Assembly: GCA_002104985.1 (NCBI GenBank)
Contig: MCGO01000014.1
Span: 248,001 to 312,000 of the forward strand
Direction of reading: 5' to 3'
From: Rhizoclosmatium globosum
Taxonomy: Eukaryota > Chytridiomycota > Chytridiomycetes > Chytridiales > Chytriomycetaceae
Length of the DNA stretch: 64,000 nucleotides
Below, one piece after another: positions 37,522 to 47,956 of this stretch. Position 1 is the stretch's first letter; each line of letters begins with the position of its first letter. The notes under the pieces are model-generated. The model searched no databases. It was not told the DNA's origin and was given only the letters and a program-made list of their open reading frames with translations. The translations under genes were made by a program, and so were the position numbers.

Positions 37522-37578
37522 GCTCTATTAGCTCAGTTGGTTAGAGCGTGGTGCTAATAACGCCAAGGTCACAGGTTC
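37522..37578 (+). pseudogene. tRNA-Ile (AAT), 5' part, cut by an insertion in the T-loop
   Basis: Bases are identical to intact copies from GCTCTATTAGCTC through the anticodon loop CTAATAA to ACAGGTTC. The sequence then departs into unrelated DNA (TGGGACAAC). The missing 3' part of the gene lies 8.6 kb away at 46175-46196. Confidence 0.92.
37574..37578. repeat. Left 5-bp direct repeat GGTTC at the element junction
   Basis: GGTTC is the start of the tRNA-Ile B box and T-loop. The same 5 bp recurs at 46175-46179. Identity with the intact gene stops exactly at this pentamer on both sides. Confidence 0.85.
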
Positions 37579-37591
37579 TGGGACAACTAAA

Positions 37592-39374
37592 ATGGGCAGA
37601 AAAAATTTCACCCTCTCAGAAAAAGGCCCCAGAAAACGAATGCGATTGGGCAAGAAACAAACAAAGAAACGGGCTCTGGCCAATCAGACAACGCCGATGG
37701 CTTCTGGAAGGACAACGTGAAGGACAATGAGGATGGCTGGTGAGTAGAAAGTCATCGACGCTCCACCACCGCAAAACTGACCCTTTCACACAGCAAAAAG
37801 CAGTTCGCTCTGGGTACAGCGCAGATGAAGCATCGCTCGGGACATGTCATTGACCTCACCGGATTCGACGACGACGACGGCGATGAAGACGGCGCTGACA
37901 ACGGCCAACGAAGTCCTGCGAAACGACTGCGCACCTGTCAAACCACCACCGGCACCACAACTACCATCGACTTGACAAAGGACGACGACGACGACGACGA
38001 CGAGATTGAGAACAACGGTGCCGAAGTACGTCCAAACCCCAACAGACAAATCCTCCTTCGTTCCTTCCCTGACCTGCTACCTTCACACACGTCCTTTGCA
38101 TTGCTCCCTCCATTCTTTCTTTCTACTCGCAGCGACGAATGCTTACATTCGTCCTCGGGAAACGGATTTGAAGTTGGTGGCGGAGTCAATCCTAGTCAAT
38201 CCTGTTCACTCGCGCTGTTGCCATCTCTCGTCTCCAAGTCTGAACACAGCAGCTGGTATACTAACAATATTTGAAAAAGGCGGCTCGGATCTCAAGTTCG
38301 TGTCCAAGCGGTGTCATATTCATTGACGAAGACGAATGGGAATCGCTGCCGGAACCTCTCAGCGACGAATACTGGAAAGCTGAAGAGACATTCTTTGCCG
38401 AATTAGAAAGGTTTGGACTTGCTTCTTTGATGGGTCTGAGTTGACACAGAATACATAGTTCGGATTCTGATACAGACGTAGGACTTCCCAACAGCTCATC
38501 CTCGTCCAAAAACCCGCCTTCTGTCTTTCCACCAACTCCGTCAAAGCCGTTTTTGTCGTCAAATCTCAAGAAAATTCTCCGAATGAAACGAAAAGCTGGA
38601 CTTCGGGAAATCCTCCTTCAACTTGGGGACTTCTCTGCTGCAGCAAAGATTGTATGTCTGGAACAGAAAGTCGAGGCTGTGGTTTCAAAGTTAGAAGGGT
38701 GTCAGTTTGTTGTCGAGAACGGGGTTGTAGTGTTTGCGTTTGACGTTGGAATCAAGAACCTTGGATGGGTTATTGTAGTCCGAACAGGGGAAGGATCTAT
38801 TGAATTACTTAAGTCGGGATGCTGTGCGATTGTAGCAACGACTGCCGGCATCAATGCGTTGGAATTGGATGAACTGGTTCGTGAAACTATGGAGAGCATT
38901 ATTGGTCAGTTGCCTGACAAGTATGCTGGTATTCCTCGTCGGTTCTTAGTGGAGAGACAGTCGTTGCGTCCACGATACAATCCACGTCTCAAACGGTGTT
39001 TAGGCCCACCCATGGATTCAGTTCGAAATAGTATTGTAGAGCATGTTCTTACTTCAGTTCTCAACGGGTTGTTTCGGAGGTGTGTTGTAAATGTCGATCC
39101 TTGTCATGTCGGGAGCCATTGGAAACGTCTGCACCCTGATTTGATGAAGAACATTGTTGTCCGCAACCGGGATTCCTCTGAAGAATATAAGCAGTATATA
39201 ATCAAGAAAGGGAATGCCATAAAGTTGGTTGAAGAGTTGTCACAATCTCGGGATATTACTGGAATGGGAGACTTGGTAGCAGATGCAAGACGTAATCATC
39301 ACGTCTGTGATGCCGCTATTATTGCTGTGGCCTGGTTGGATTGGGTGGATGCTGCTCTTAGATTCTCACTATAG
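37592..39374 (+). CDS. RuvC/RNase H-fold resolvase-like nuclease (A22/Ydc2 type)
   Basis: The catalytic region is a continuous 273-residue ORF from 38553. VVFAFDVGIKNLGWVIV supplies the first Asp, RRFLVERQSLRPRYNPR the Glu, and NHHVCDAAIIAVAWLDW the last Asp. This Asp-Glu-Asp order and the GIKN and ERQ motifs resemble Holliday-junction resolvases of the mitochondrial Ydc2/CCE1 and poxvirus A22 group. The N-terminal part is very acidic (IDLTGFDDDDGDEDG, TIDLTKDDDDDDDE) and includes VIDL/TIDL motifs that resemble SUMO-interacting sequences. Segments IFIDEDEWESLPEPL and HSSDSDTDVGLPNS are separate exons. The start is unsure; an ATG lies 14 bp inside the element's left end. A role in processing element circles or integration intermediates is inference. 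Confidence 0.72.
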
Positions 39375-39406
39375 AGCATTTATTGAAATAAATGTCAGCT
39401 TTGTAA

Positions 39407-41366
39407 CTAATGGTAATACATAAATCTTGAACGAGGAGGTTTCCCCGTCTTCGTTTTGATGTCAGTTAACACTTTCGACGCTGTAAAACCTGTTCCGCGA
39501 AGGCATCCAAAGAATTCTTCAACGTCGCTTTTGGAGGCAAAAGGAATTGGCAATGTCGCAGTCTTCGCTCCTTTCTTCTTCGCTGCCTTTTTAATGTCCC
39601 TCATCTTGTTGGCACAAAGTTCCTGGAACTTGAAGCGAACCGTTTCGTTTCCAAAAAGGAATTGAACGCCCATAACGAATTCTCCCCCTGTTGCACTGAA
39701 TACCTCCTTGTACTTCTCCATCATAACAAACTTAAGGCAACGGTCGTACGTATCTTGGCTTACTGGTTTCAGGTGACGGCGATTAATCAGCTCCCCAACA
39801 CATGCACCACATGCACCACAAGGATCACAGGTTTCTTCGAAGTACTTCAAAAGTTGCTGCCACCAACATGTTGGCTGTTGAAAGAAGTCTTCCATGAGTG
39901 ACGCAGACTTTGCTCGATTTTCATACAGCTCATTGTAGCGACTACTGATTTCTTCCGCAACTTGAGCTTTATCCTGAGCTGTAAGAGCGATAACAGCGGG
40001 AGTATGGTCGTAATTGGAAAGGTCTTTGTTCTTGAAACCCTTGAAAGTAATCATTCCCTTGTTGGCCAGTTGAACAAGAACCCATTGAATAATAAAAGTA
40101 TCTTTTTCATCACACGGAACCGGCGTCAAAACCTTTGGAACTTGAAGTAGTTTGCTCACAAGATCTGTAAGATCTTTCGTTGGTACTTGATAGGATAAAA
40201 TCAAACTTGAAACAAGACCAACATCGTCGGAACAGTAGAACGTTTGGCAAATGGACTGGACACCATCTCGACCAGCGCGACCAATTTCTTGACTGTAGCG
40301 TTCCGGAGACTGAGCAATTGTTGCGTGGATAACAAAGCGAACATCGGGCTTGTCAATACCCAATCCAAAAGCGACAGTGGCAACAATAACCTTGTACACT
40401 CCGTTCGAAGATTCCTTGAACCATTTCTCTGTATCAAGTCGCTCGGCAGTAGTCATCCCCGCATGGAACGATCTGCATTGAAACTGGTTTCCAGAATACA
40501 AAGTCAAGTATGTGGCCAATTCTTCTGTATCCTTTCGGAAAAGACAGTAAATGACTCCATCGCCAGCAAAAGGACTATTTTTCTTCAAATTCGACACCAC
40601 AGCTTGAAAGATATCCTCCTTCTTCGTCTCATGACTTGTTTGAATACAACGTAAGACCAAATTTCTCCGAACGAGTGGCATTTTGAAAATGAACTCATCC
40701 CGAACGTTAAAAGACAGTTTCAGAATTTCAGTTACTTCAGGAGTGATGGTGGCTGAGAGGCACAACACGCGTTTGGGTGAGAGCAGGGTTGCGATAGTCT
40801 TCATTAACAAGTACTTTGGTCGAAACGCGTTTCCCCACTCTTCAACCAGATCTAATGCTCCAATTAGAACTTCGATATCAAACTGGTGACATCTTACGAG
40901 CTTCGTCAATGACTAACAAATCCAGCGGAACTCCTTGCATGGTCTGAACAAACTCTTGAGAACAGAGCTTCTCCGGAGAAGCAAATAGAATCTTGACTTT
41001 ACTGCTCTTGAAGGCAGAGAGAACGCTCGAAGCTTCCTCTGCAGTATGTTAGATTTTTGAAGTGACAACTAATCACAACCCACCTAACGTTTGATCCGAG
41101 TCCCAAAATCGTGCTTCGATGTTTCTCGACGTCAAATAATTGACTTGATCGTGACTGAGAGCCCGAAGTGGTCCAACGACAACAGTCTTTTGGAGTAGAA
41201 CTGCAGGTAACTGATACAGGAGCGACTTCCCACCTCCAGTTGGCAGCTTCGCGATCACATTTTCGCCATTCATGATTGCTCTGATAATCTCTTCCTGATT
41301 GTGTCTGAAATTGGAATGACCAAAGTTGGCCTTCAATACAGTGACAAGATCGTAAGGTGCCAACAT
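39407..41366 (-). CDS. RecQ-family DNA helicase
   Basis: The start MLAPYDLVTVLKANFGHSNF is followed by RHNQEEIIRAIMNGE (Q-motif-like) and AKLPTGGGKSLLYQLPA (Walker A). Motif II is restored by removing a 45-nt intron (GTAAGATG...GCATTAG), which joins VIDEA and HLVEEWGNAFRPKY to give DEAH. LCLSATITPEV is motif III. GVIYCLFRKDTEELA, CRSFHAGM, VATVAFGLGIDKPDVRFVIH and SQEIGRAGRDG are motifs IV-VI. The C-terminal Cys cluster CDPCGACGACVG matches a RecQ zinc-binding domain. RecQ enzymes unwind 3'-5' and process recombination intermediates. The gene lies between the recombinase and resolvase genes inside the element, so it is probably element cargo and not the host's housekeeping RecQ. Confidence 0.9.
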
Positions 41367-41418
41367 TGATGATTTATTGAAAAGAGAAGAGAGAGAGAAG
41401 AGAAACAAAACAAACCCA

Positions 41419-44400
41419 TCACTTTTGGGGTTTTGCAATTGTAGCTGGCTTTTTGCCTACTTTCGTTTTCTTGGTTGCTGGTGGTTCGACAGTGGTTTGT
41501 GCACTTGCGACAGAGGATGCTGGCTTTGGTAGAATAGGCACAAGTTTCCTGGTATTACGTTTAAAATGAGAATAATCAATTAAAGGATAGCCATACCTTG
41601 GTGTAAACAACGTTGTTCGGTCTTTGTTGAAATTGTCAACAATTTTATCTGCGACTGTGGCTGGATAACCCTCCTTCGGCCGGCCTGGAATTGCACTGAG
41701 TTCATTATCCGCAATAGTTTGTGCCTTCTTTGCTCCAACTGGATCCGCGCCATCTTCAGTCTCGTCTCCAGTCTTCATGAGCTTCCGTTTCAAGGCACGA
41801 TTTGCAACAGGAGTAGTATGCTTTGACGCCGCTGCATCAAACTTTCTCATTGTGTTAACGGCTTCGTACATTTGTGAGGCATTTGGCTTGCCAGTATCCA
41901 AGTATGCACACACAGTGACCAAATCGCGTTGCCCACTTGAGGTTCGTTCGCTTACGAAGGATCCAATTCTCGATAGCTTCGATATCAGTGTGGAATTTGC
42001 ACGAGATTCATTTGCTTTTCTCCAACCTGGGTGAGACGCGTCAAGAGCTTTGAATTTTTGGAAAACGTGGAATACAGCCAGTGAACTTTTGATCATCGAG
42101 AGATCTTTTGAGAGTAAAACGTTGGGAATCGGGGATCCAATAGTTCCAAGAAATGGACCATTGTCATATGCACAGTAAAAGCCAATAGATTCATGAAGCC
42201 CCGTGTTGCTGTTAGCACACCAAGGCGGCAGAGACGGCTTTTCCGATGCGCTTGCTGTGACTGGTGCAGGGTTCACAACAGATGCTGTTGGAGTTGAAAT
42301 CAATTTTGCATTGAAAGGTATGGCACTTTTGGTCGAAAATGTGGACGGCGGTGCGTTTGTTGTGGGTGTTGTTACAGCTGTTGGCGACGATGAAACCGGA
42401 GCTGATGGAAAATTGGACTCCGGAGTAGATGGAATCGCAACAGAAGTAGCAGTGATCTTCGGTTTCATAGGTGTCATTGGAGTCACACGTGTCGAAGACA
42501 GTGAACGTTTTGTAAGTTCAAAAAGCTGCATCCCTTGATAACGAAGCATTTCATTCTGGTCATCAATCTTTTCGTGCAGCTTTTTGATGAGGTCTTGTTG
42601 TTGCGCAATAAGTTGAATTTGCGTTTTGATTCTTCTGCAACACGCTGCAAAATGGCAACTAAAGCAGGATCTGCCTAGTAAGAGTTAGCAATAATTGAGT
42701 GGCATCCAAGAACATTACCTTCAATCGATCATCTGCAATCATATCTCCCGCAGTGTAGCCAGCATCAAGTCTGTCTTCAGCTTCTCCAATTCGCTTCACC
42801 CAGCTCCCCCAACGTTCGTGAGTAAACGGCCAAGATTTCAACGTGTACTTCATTTTCCAATATTTGCGATGGCAAAGAGCAGCCAAGCACTAGAATGTAT
42901 TTTAGAGTGTTTAGTGACAATGTACAACTTACTTGAAGACCCCGGACAATAATAAAGGCCAACGTCGGTTTTGATATTTTGGTTGTAACATTGTCATCTG
43001 GCGATTCCTCTGTGAAGGCAAATTGTAAATCCTCACACGACTGTTCAAATTCAACATCTCGAACATCCAAACGAGGATTCCAATATACTTCGCCTTCCTC
43101 TAATTCTGCTAACTTTAAAAGCACATCAAGACGAGGTATTTGCTGCAAGTATACTCCACGTCCGACTTCCATCTGATACCATCCTATCGACATCAAATCC
43201 TCAACTTGAGCCCCGCGCTGTAATGCACCAAGACCGGCAACTTTGCGACCTTCATGAAGTGCGCGCGATGTTTGTATCCCCGCCTTTTCTTTTCGTGACT
43301 GAACATTTCGGGCAACAGTTTTCGTGTGCATTGCCGCATCAACATTTCGATGAGACGGCGGAAAGAGCTTTCGATCTTTCCAGCTATCAAAGTTTGCAAA
43401 GTCTGGAGCGGTGTCTGCGTTATTCTTCAAGTCCTTTCGCCACACAAATCGATCAAGCAGGTGAATCCCAATTGCTCCAATCGCATCAAGAACACAATCA
43501 CGATTACTGATACAGCCAATAATACGAGGAGGACTTAGTGTAGTTCGAGTGTCGGTCTTCCATGTTGGCAACAAAAATAAGAGACCAAACACGCTCCCAT
43601 GAATTCCGGATTTGTACTCGTGCACGGCTAGATGACTAAGGTTCATGTTCGTGGCTTCGTTTGTTCGATTCATTGTTGCTGTCGCCTGACATTCCATACT
43701 CCACGACCGTATTTGCTGCTTGAGACGGCCTCGTTTATCATCCTCCAACATGTCAATCATATATGGCCGATAGTTTTTCCGCGATTCGCGGAACTCCAGA
43801 AACGTTCCTTTCATTACATCTGGATTTTCTTCATATTTTCGGCGGTTGTAATTTCGAATGGCATCATCCATATGGGCTCCGGCATCGTCGCACTTTGATG
43901 GATTCGGCAAGGGTACAGGTGTTTGAATCAATGCAATAATTACTGATGTAATATTTCCCCACAAGCCTTTCACTTTTGCGAGAGTTGACTAAGATGCGTG
44001 ATTAGCGGTTATGCAAACTAGAGATTGCACTTACAATTTTTTGCCCAAGGAATGGTTGTTTCTTGATTTCCGTGGCAATGCCTTCGTCAAGATCTTGATC
44101 CGCAACAAGATCATCGACTTCGTCTCTAATTTCCGATGGATCTGGAACATCTCGCAATGGCTTATTCTCAATATATTCCAATAAAGCTTGAAGATTCGCC
44201 CAGTTTGGGAACATCCAGTCAAAGCAGTGATCCCCGTTTGCACGCATGGCAAAAATAAAATTCTGGACAAAGAGTTAAAAGAAAAGAGAGGGAGGAAAAT
44301 AAGGTGTGTACCTCAACATGATGCAAGCTGGTTCGATCCGTTTGAAGCGTCTTCTTTCGTTTTGGATCAGTCAGCCTCCCAGTTAAGACTTTGGATCGAG

Positions 44401-44962
44401 TGATGAAGGAGGATATATTGTTTGGTGCAGGATGGTACTCCATTATAAGGAACATCAAGAATTCGAAATACTCAGTCCGAAATATTCCAAGTGCTTCAAA
44501 GTACGACCACATTGCATTAAGTGGATTTTTGATTCTAGAGTCCTCAACGTTGTTCATTGCGCGTAACACTGCAACTTCACGCTGCAGAAGAAAGTCGGGA
44601 TAATCGGGGTGAACAGGTTCCATTCCTTCAAACTCAGCAGTGCGCATGAGAATCCATTTACTCTGCAAATATTTTGGAATTGTGTCTGACGGCGCGGTCG
44701 GCTTTGGTTCAAGAGTAAATTCCGCTCGTGTGGAAGAGACAACAGCTCCGGAGCAATCAGTGTAACAACCAAGAGCAACACTTTTATCTGCTTTCCGAAG
44801 AATACTAAAACAGTTCCCATGCGCCGGCGCAGAACAAAAGTAACATAATATTTGTTTCACCAACGGCACTGGCTTGTTACATACACAGCACTCAACGCTG
44901 TGAGCGGACAGGCTCTCGATGTCACCGTTTGGTGTCACTTGATCTGAATTCGGTTCGTTCAT
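41419..44962 (-). CDS. Crypton/Ndc10-like tyrosine recombinase with N-terminal PHD-like finger
   Basis: The N-terminus (ATG at 44962) has a Cys/His cluster (ECCVCNKPVPLV, ILCYFCSAPAHGNCFS, ALGCYTDC) of PHD-finger spacing. After helical N-terminal regions the recombinase core reads MNRTNEATNMNLSHLA (box-I Arg), then much later SRALHEGRKVAGLGALQRGA (H-x-x-R), DLMSIGWYQMEVGRGVYLQQ (Trp and candidate nucleophile Tyr) and IPRLDVLLKLAEL. This HxxR...GW...YL..IP order is that of Cryptons and the Ndc10 fold. Next come a coiled coil (LIAQQQDLIKKLHEKIDDQ) after one frame break near 42610, and a Pro/Thr-rich linker. A C-terminal domain follows (ATVADKIVDNFNKDRTTLF, YPLIDYSHFKRNTRKL) that I do not recognise; the usual GCR1_C domain is not obvious. 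Confidence 0.82.
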
Positions 44963-45020
44963 ACTTGATTGCAATCCTAAAGTCGTAAGAAATTACTAAG
45001 TAAACAGAAAAAGGAGGGAC

Positions 45021-45761
45021 GAAAATAGCAGAGCTTCTGCCTCCTCGGCAGGCTCATCGGCAGGGGACATTTACCTTGAGTTGTGAATGAAACGACAATG
45101 ACTGGCTTTCGGCTTCGAACGATGTTTTTACTATGAACGCAAAGTTAGGGCAATCAAAAATAGCAGAGCTTCTGCCTCCTCGGCAGGCTCGTCGGCAGAG
45201 GAGTTACCTCCTTGACTGAACTGAAGATTGCGGCGGGTTCGAGCAATGTTTTTACTATGAATAGGGAGTTAAAACGATCAAAAATAGCGCAGCTTCTGCC
45301 TCCTCGGCAGGCTCGTCGGCAGGGGGGGGGGGGGGGGGGGGGGGTGTTTACCTTGAGGTTTGTGGCTGTGGTCGGTGAGTATTTTTGGGCGGCTTCGAGT
45401 GATGTTTTTACTATGAACCGAGAGTTTTAGAGAGCGAAAATAGCGTAGCTTCTGCCTCCTCGGCAGGCTCGTCGGCAGGGGGGAGGTACCTTGTGACGTA
45501 AGGACAGTTTGCGGACGACTTTTGCTACGGCTGCGAGAAGTATTAGAACGTCGATTTATGATGAAAGTCAAAGAATAAAACGAAAATACCAGAGCTTCTG
45601 TCTCCTCGGCAGGCTCGTCGACAGGGTTGTTGTTTGTTGGCTTTTGGGTTGGGCTGCGAGTCTAATAGAACACGTTAGATGAGCGTTTTTAATATGAAGA
45701 TGGGGTTTAGGGCGACGAAAATAGCAGAGCTTCTGCCTCCTCGGCAGGCTCGTCGGCAGGG
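45021..45761. repeat. Six subterminal repeats of about 130 bp with a hairpin core
   Basis: Copies of AAAATAGCAGAGCTTCTGCC followed by TCCTCGGCAGGCTCGTCGG start at 45021, 45156, 45280, 45436, 45582 and 45716. The core CTGCCTCCTCGGCAG can fold as a 5-bp hairpin and GGCAG recurs downstream. A second shared motif, TTTTTACTATGAA, lies 25-40 bp upstream in several copies. All copies face the same way and lie between the recombinase start and the right end of the element. They may be recombinase-binding sites or part of the recombinase promoter. Confidence 0.88.
45322..45344 (+). repeat. Homopolymer run of 23 G
   Basis: The run directly follows the third subterminal repeat. Its length in the consensus is probably unreliable, and it could form a G-quadruplex. 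Confidence 0.9.
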
Positions 45762-46174
45762 GTAGGGGTAGTCGTTCGGTTGTTCGGTGATCGAGTTGGA
45801 GTCCAGACAATCGCCGCCGCACTCACTCAGTTGCCGTCGCCGAAGCCAAGCAGCCCGTCCGCTTAGAGGCACCACGGACACTTCTTGTTTCGCTGGCAAG
45901 TAGAGGGGGTGGCAGTGCAGTGGAAAGCGGTGGTAGTGCGTTGGTGATGCTGCCGTATTCGGACACGGCCGTCGCCGCCGTCTAGAGGACCTGGACCGCC
46001 GCGAGAGAGGGGAGAAGGAGAAGAAAAAGAAGGGGAAGGAAGGAGAAGAAGGGGGGATGCGAAAGGAGGGGGGTTTGCCGCTTACGTTCTGGCCGGGACG
46101 GGTACGCCTTTCTGCCACTCAGAAAAAGTCCTTTCTGGTTTTCTGGATAACACCTAGATGGCCAGAGGTGTAGG

Positions 46175-46196
46175 GGTTCGATCCCTGTATGGAGCA
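46175..46196 (+). pseudogene. tRNA-Ile (AAT), 3' part
   Basis: GGTTCGATCCCTGTATGGAG then CA equals bases 53-74 of the intact tRNA-Ile, and the array spacer follows without a break. It is the partner of 37522-37578. Confidence 0.92.
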
Positions 46197-47143
46197 TAGC
46201 ACATTCAAAACCCTTCCTTTTATTTGTCCAATGTAATAACTGCAGCCAAATCAGATATTATTCTGCTCCAGTGATGATGATTTAACACCAGCAGCTTTTG
46301 TGCCATCATACTGCTATAGTTTGGCTCAGTTCCTGCAATCTTTAAGATCAGAGGTTTGTGTTCAGTCACAATTCCTTGTTCTCATTTGTCATTTTGACAT
46401 CAAAACATGATTGGTTGGAGCTAATTATAAATGCACAAAGGCGCTGTAAGAGAAATAAACATTATTATCAGTTCCTTACAGAGATCAAAACTTGCAAACA
46501 CTTGCACAAAACTTGCAAGCATAATATGCATGTAATTTTCTGTCAATTTCTACATTTTTGTCGTTTTGCGTTGGCATTCTTGCTTTTTGCGCAACAATTA
46601 CAAACAAAAGCCAACCAAAACTTATTTCTGTTTTCGGTTCTTTTCTCCCTCTCCCTCTCGCTTGTCCCTTGTCCCTCGTCCCTCTCTCCTCTTCCCTCTT
46701 CCCTGTCCTCCCTTCTCAATCTTTTTCTCCAATACATTGAATACAATGTTCTGACTCAGCATCTTTCTTGAAATTCTTCTGTTTCAATAGGTTAACATTT
46801 TTAACTTGTTATTGTTTATACAAGATGTATGTAAACCTCCACAAACAATTCACATTACTTGTAATTAAATTAACATACTGTTATGCCACCAAATATTTCT
46901 AAATAAAATAAATACCAACACATATTCAGTGATTCTGTTCTCTATGCTAACAGTTGTCTTATTACCGCATATAACTTTTGTTATTGAACCCCTTAGACAG
47001 AGGTCCATTGAAAGAATTATTCTTTCAGCAACAGGAAAGTCTGTGCATGAGCCAACTTACACTAAGAGAATCTTGATGAAAGAATTAAGTGAATGATGAA
47101 AGAATAAAGTAACGAGTATCACTAAACAAAGGCAGCATCACAA

Positions 47144-47215
47144 TCCCAGATAGTATAGTGGCTAGTATCCGCCCCTGTCACGGGCGAGACCGGGGTTCAA
47201 TTCCCCGTCTGGGAG
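47144..47215 (+). tRNA. tRNA-Asp (GTC), unit 1
   Basis: The acceptor TCCCAGA/TCTGGGA pairs fully. The loop CTGTCAC gives anticodon GTC and the T-arm is CGGGG-TTCAATT-CCCCG. Length is 72 nt. Confidence 0.97.
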
Positions 47216-47290
47216 CGCTTTTGATAAATCATACTATGAAATTGTTGTATGAAAAAAGATAGGGACGCCATGTTGATCAAAGCACAACAT

Positions 47291-47362
47291 GCAGTAGTTG
47301 TATAGTGGTTATTATGCCTGCCTTCCAAGCATGCGACCCGGGTTCGAATCCCGGCTACTGCA
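47291..47362 (+). tRNA. tRNA-Gly (TCC), unit 1
   Basis: The acceptor GCAGTAG/CTACTGC pairs fully and the loop CTTCCAA gives TCC. A C28-U42 mismatch in the anticodon stem (CCTGC/GCATG) is present in every unit. Length is 72 nt. Confidence 0.97.
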
Positions 47363-47457
47363 CGGTCTTTTGTACTTTTGTCATGGTTGGTGTGTCAAGT
47401 ATGATGAACATGACTGTCAAACTCAAGAAAAGAAAAATGAGGATTCTGCGAGTACGT

Positions 47458-47543
47458 CCGATGATAGCTCAGTTGGTAGAGCATCTGACTGTAATGTGAA
47501 CATTGATATCAGGAGGCCCCCGGATCGACCCCGGGTCGTCGGA
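47458..47543 (+). tRNA. tRNA-Tyr (GTA) with 13-nt intron, unit 1
   Basis: The acceptor CCGATGA/TCGTCGG has one G-U pair. The anticodon loop CTGTAA is followed by a 13-nt intron (about TGTGAACATTGAT) before the 3' stem TCAGG. The T-loop is ATCGACC, with A where T54 is expected. A CTTTTTTG terminator follows. Confidence 0.95.
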
Positions 47544-47603
47544 CTTTTTTGAAGGGATGGAAAGTCGGCGGATGCAGGGTTTGAAGCCATGTGGCATCAG
47601 AAA

Positions 47604-47685
47604 GTCCTGTTGGCGGAGTGGTTAACGCGGCGCCCTGCTAAGGCGTTTCCCTTTGGGAGCGCAGGTTCGAATCCTGTGCAGGACG
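47604..47685 (+). tRNA. tRNA-Ser (GCT), unit 1
   Basis: The acceptor GTCCTGT/GCAGGAC has one G-U pair. The loop CTGCTAA gives GCT, and the long variable arm TTTCCCTTTGGGAGC marks a class II tRNA of 82 nt. Confidence 0.97.
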
Positions 47686-47882
47686 TGATTTTATTTACAT
47701 TCTTGATTTCTGGATTGCTGAAGAGAAGGAAAGAGATTTTTCGCCATCCTTTCCTCTATTTCTGCCAGCTGTATAATGCTTGGCTGGTAAAAAATGACAC
47801 TTTAGAGGATAGGAAGTCTATTTTGTGGTTGTTGCGCAGTATAATGCGAAACTTGGTATGTTAAGTCTTGCAAGTGTCATCT

Positions 47883-47956
47883 GCTCTATTAGCTCAGTTG
47901 GTTAGAGCGTGGTGCTAATAACGCCAAGGTCACAGGTTCGATCCCTGTATGGAGCA
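47883..47956 (+). tRNA. tRNA-Ile (AAT), unit 1
   Basis: The acceptor GCTCTAT/ATGGAGC has one G-U pair. The loop CTAATAA gives AAT and the T-arm is ACAGG-TTCGATC-CCTGT. Length is 74 nt. This is the intact form of the gene that the element interrupts. Confidence 0.97.

Larger units (their letters stand above)
37579..46174. mobile_element. Crypton-like tyrosine-recombinase element inserted in a tRNA-Ile gene
   Basis: The 8,596-bp insert splits a tRNA-Ile gene at its T-loop. The intact site is visible in eight neighbouring array units. Each junction carries GGTTC, which fits Cryptons: they are flanked by 4-6-bp direct repeats where recombination occurs and lack long terminal repeats. I see no terminal inverted repeats. 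Inside are three tightly packed genes (a RuvC-like resolvase on plus; RecQ helicase and Crypton recombinase on minus), with stop-to-stop distance 33 bp and recombinase-to-RecQ distance 53 bp. A block of six hairpin repeats fills the right end. An 11-bp direct repeat CTCAGAAAAAG lies 36 bp inside the left end (37615) and 46 bp inside the right end (46118). Size and gene set exceed classic single-gene Cryptons. Confidence 0.85.

Noticed and set aside
40880..40920. A DEAR (non-DEAH) motif II in the RecQ helicase
   Set aside because: Removing the 45-nt intron restores DEAHLVEEWGNAFRP.
45278..46118. Minus-strand Arg/Ser/Pro-rich ORFs near the element's right end
   Set aside because: They are translations of the hairpin repeats and a purine-rich tract.
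37579..46174. Terminal inverted repeats or an 8-bp-type target duplication of a DDE transposon
   Set aside because: The two ends show no inverted similarity, and the only shared sequence is the 5-bp GGTTC, which fits a tyrosine recombinase better.
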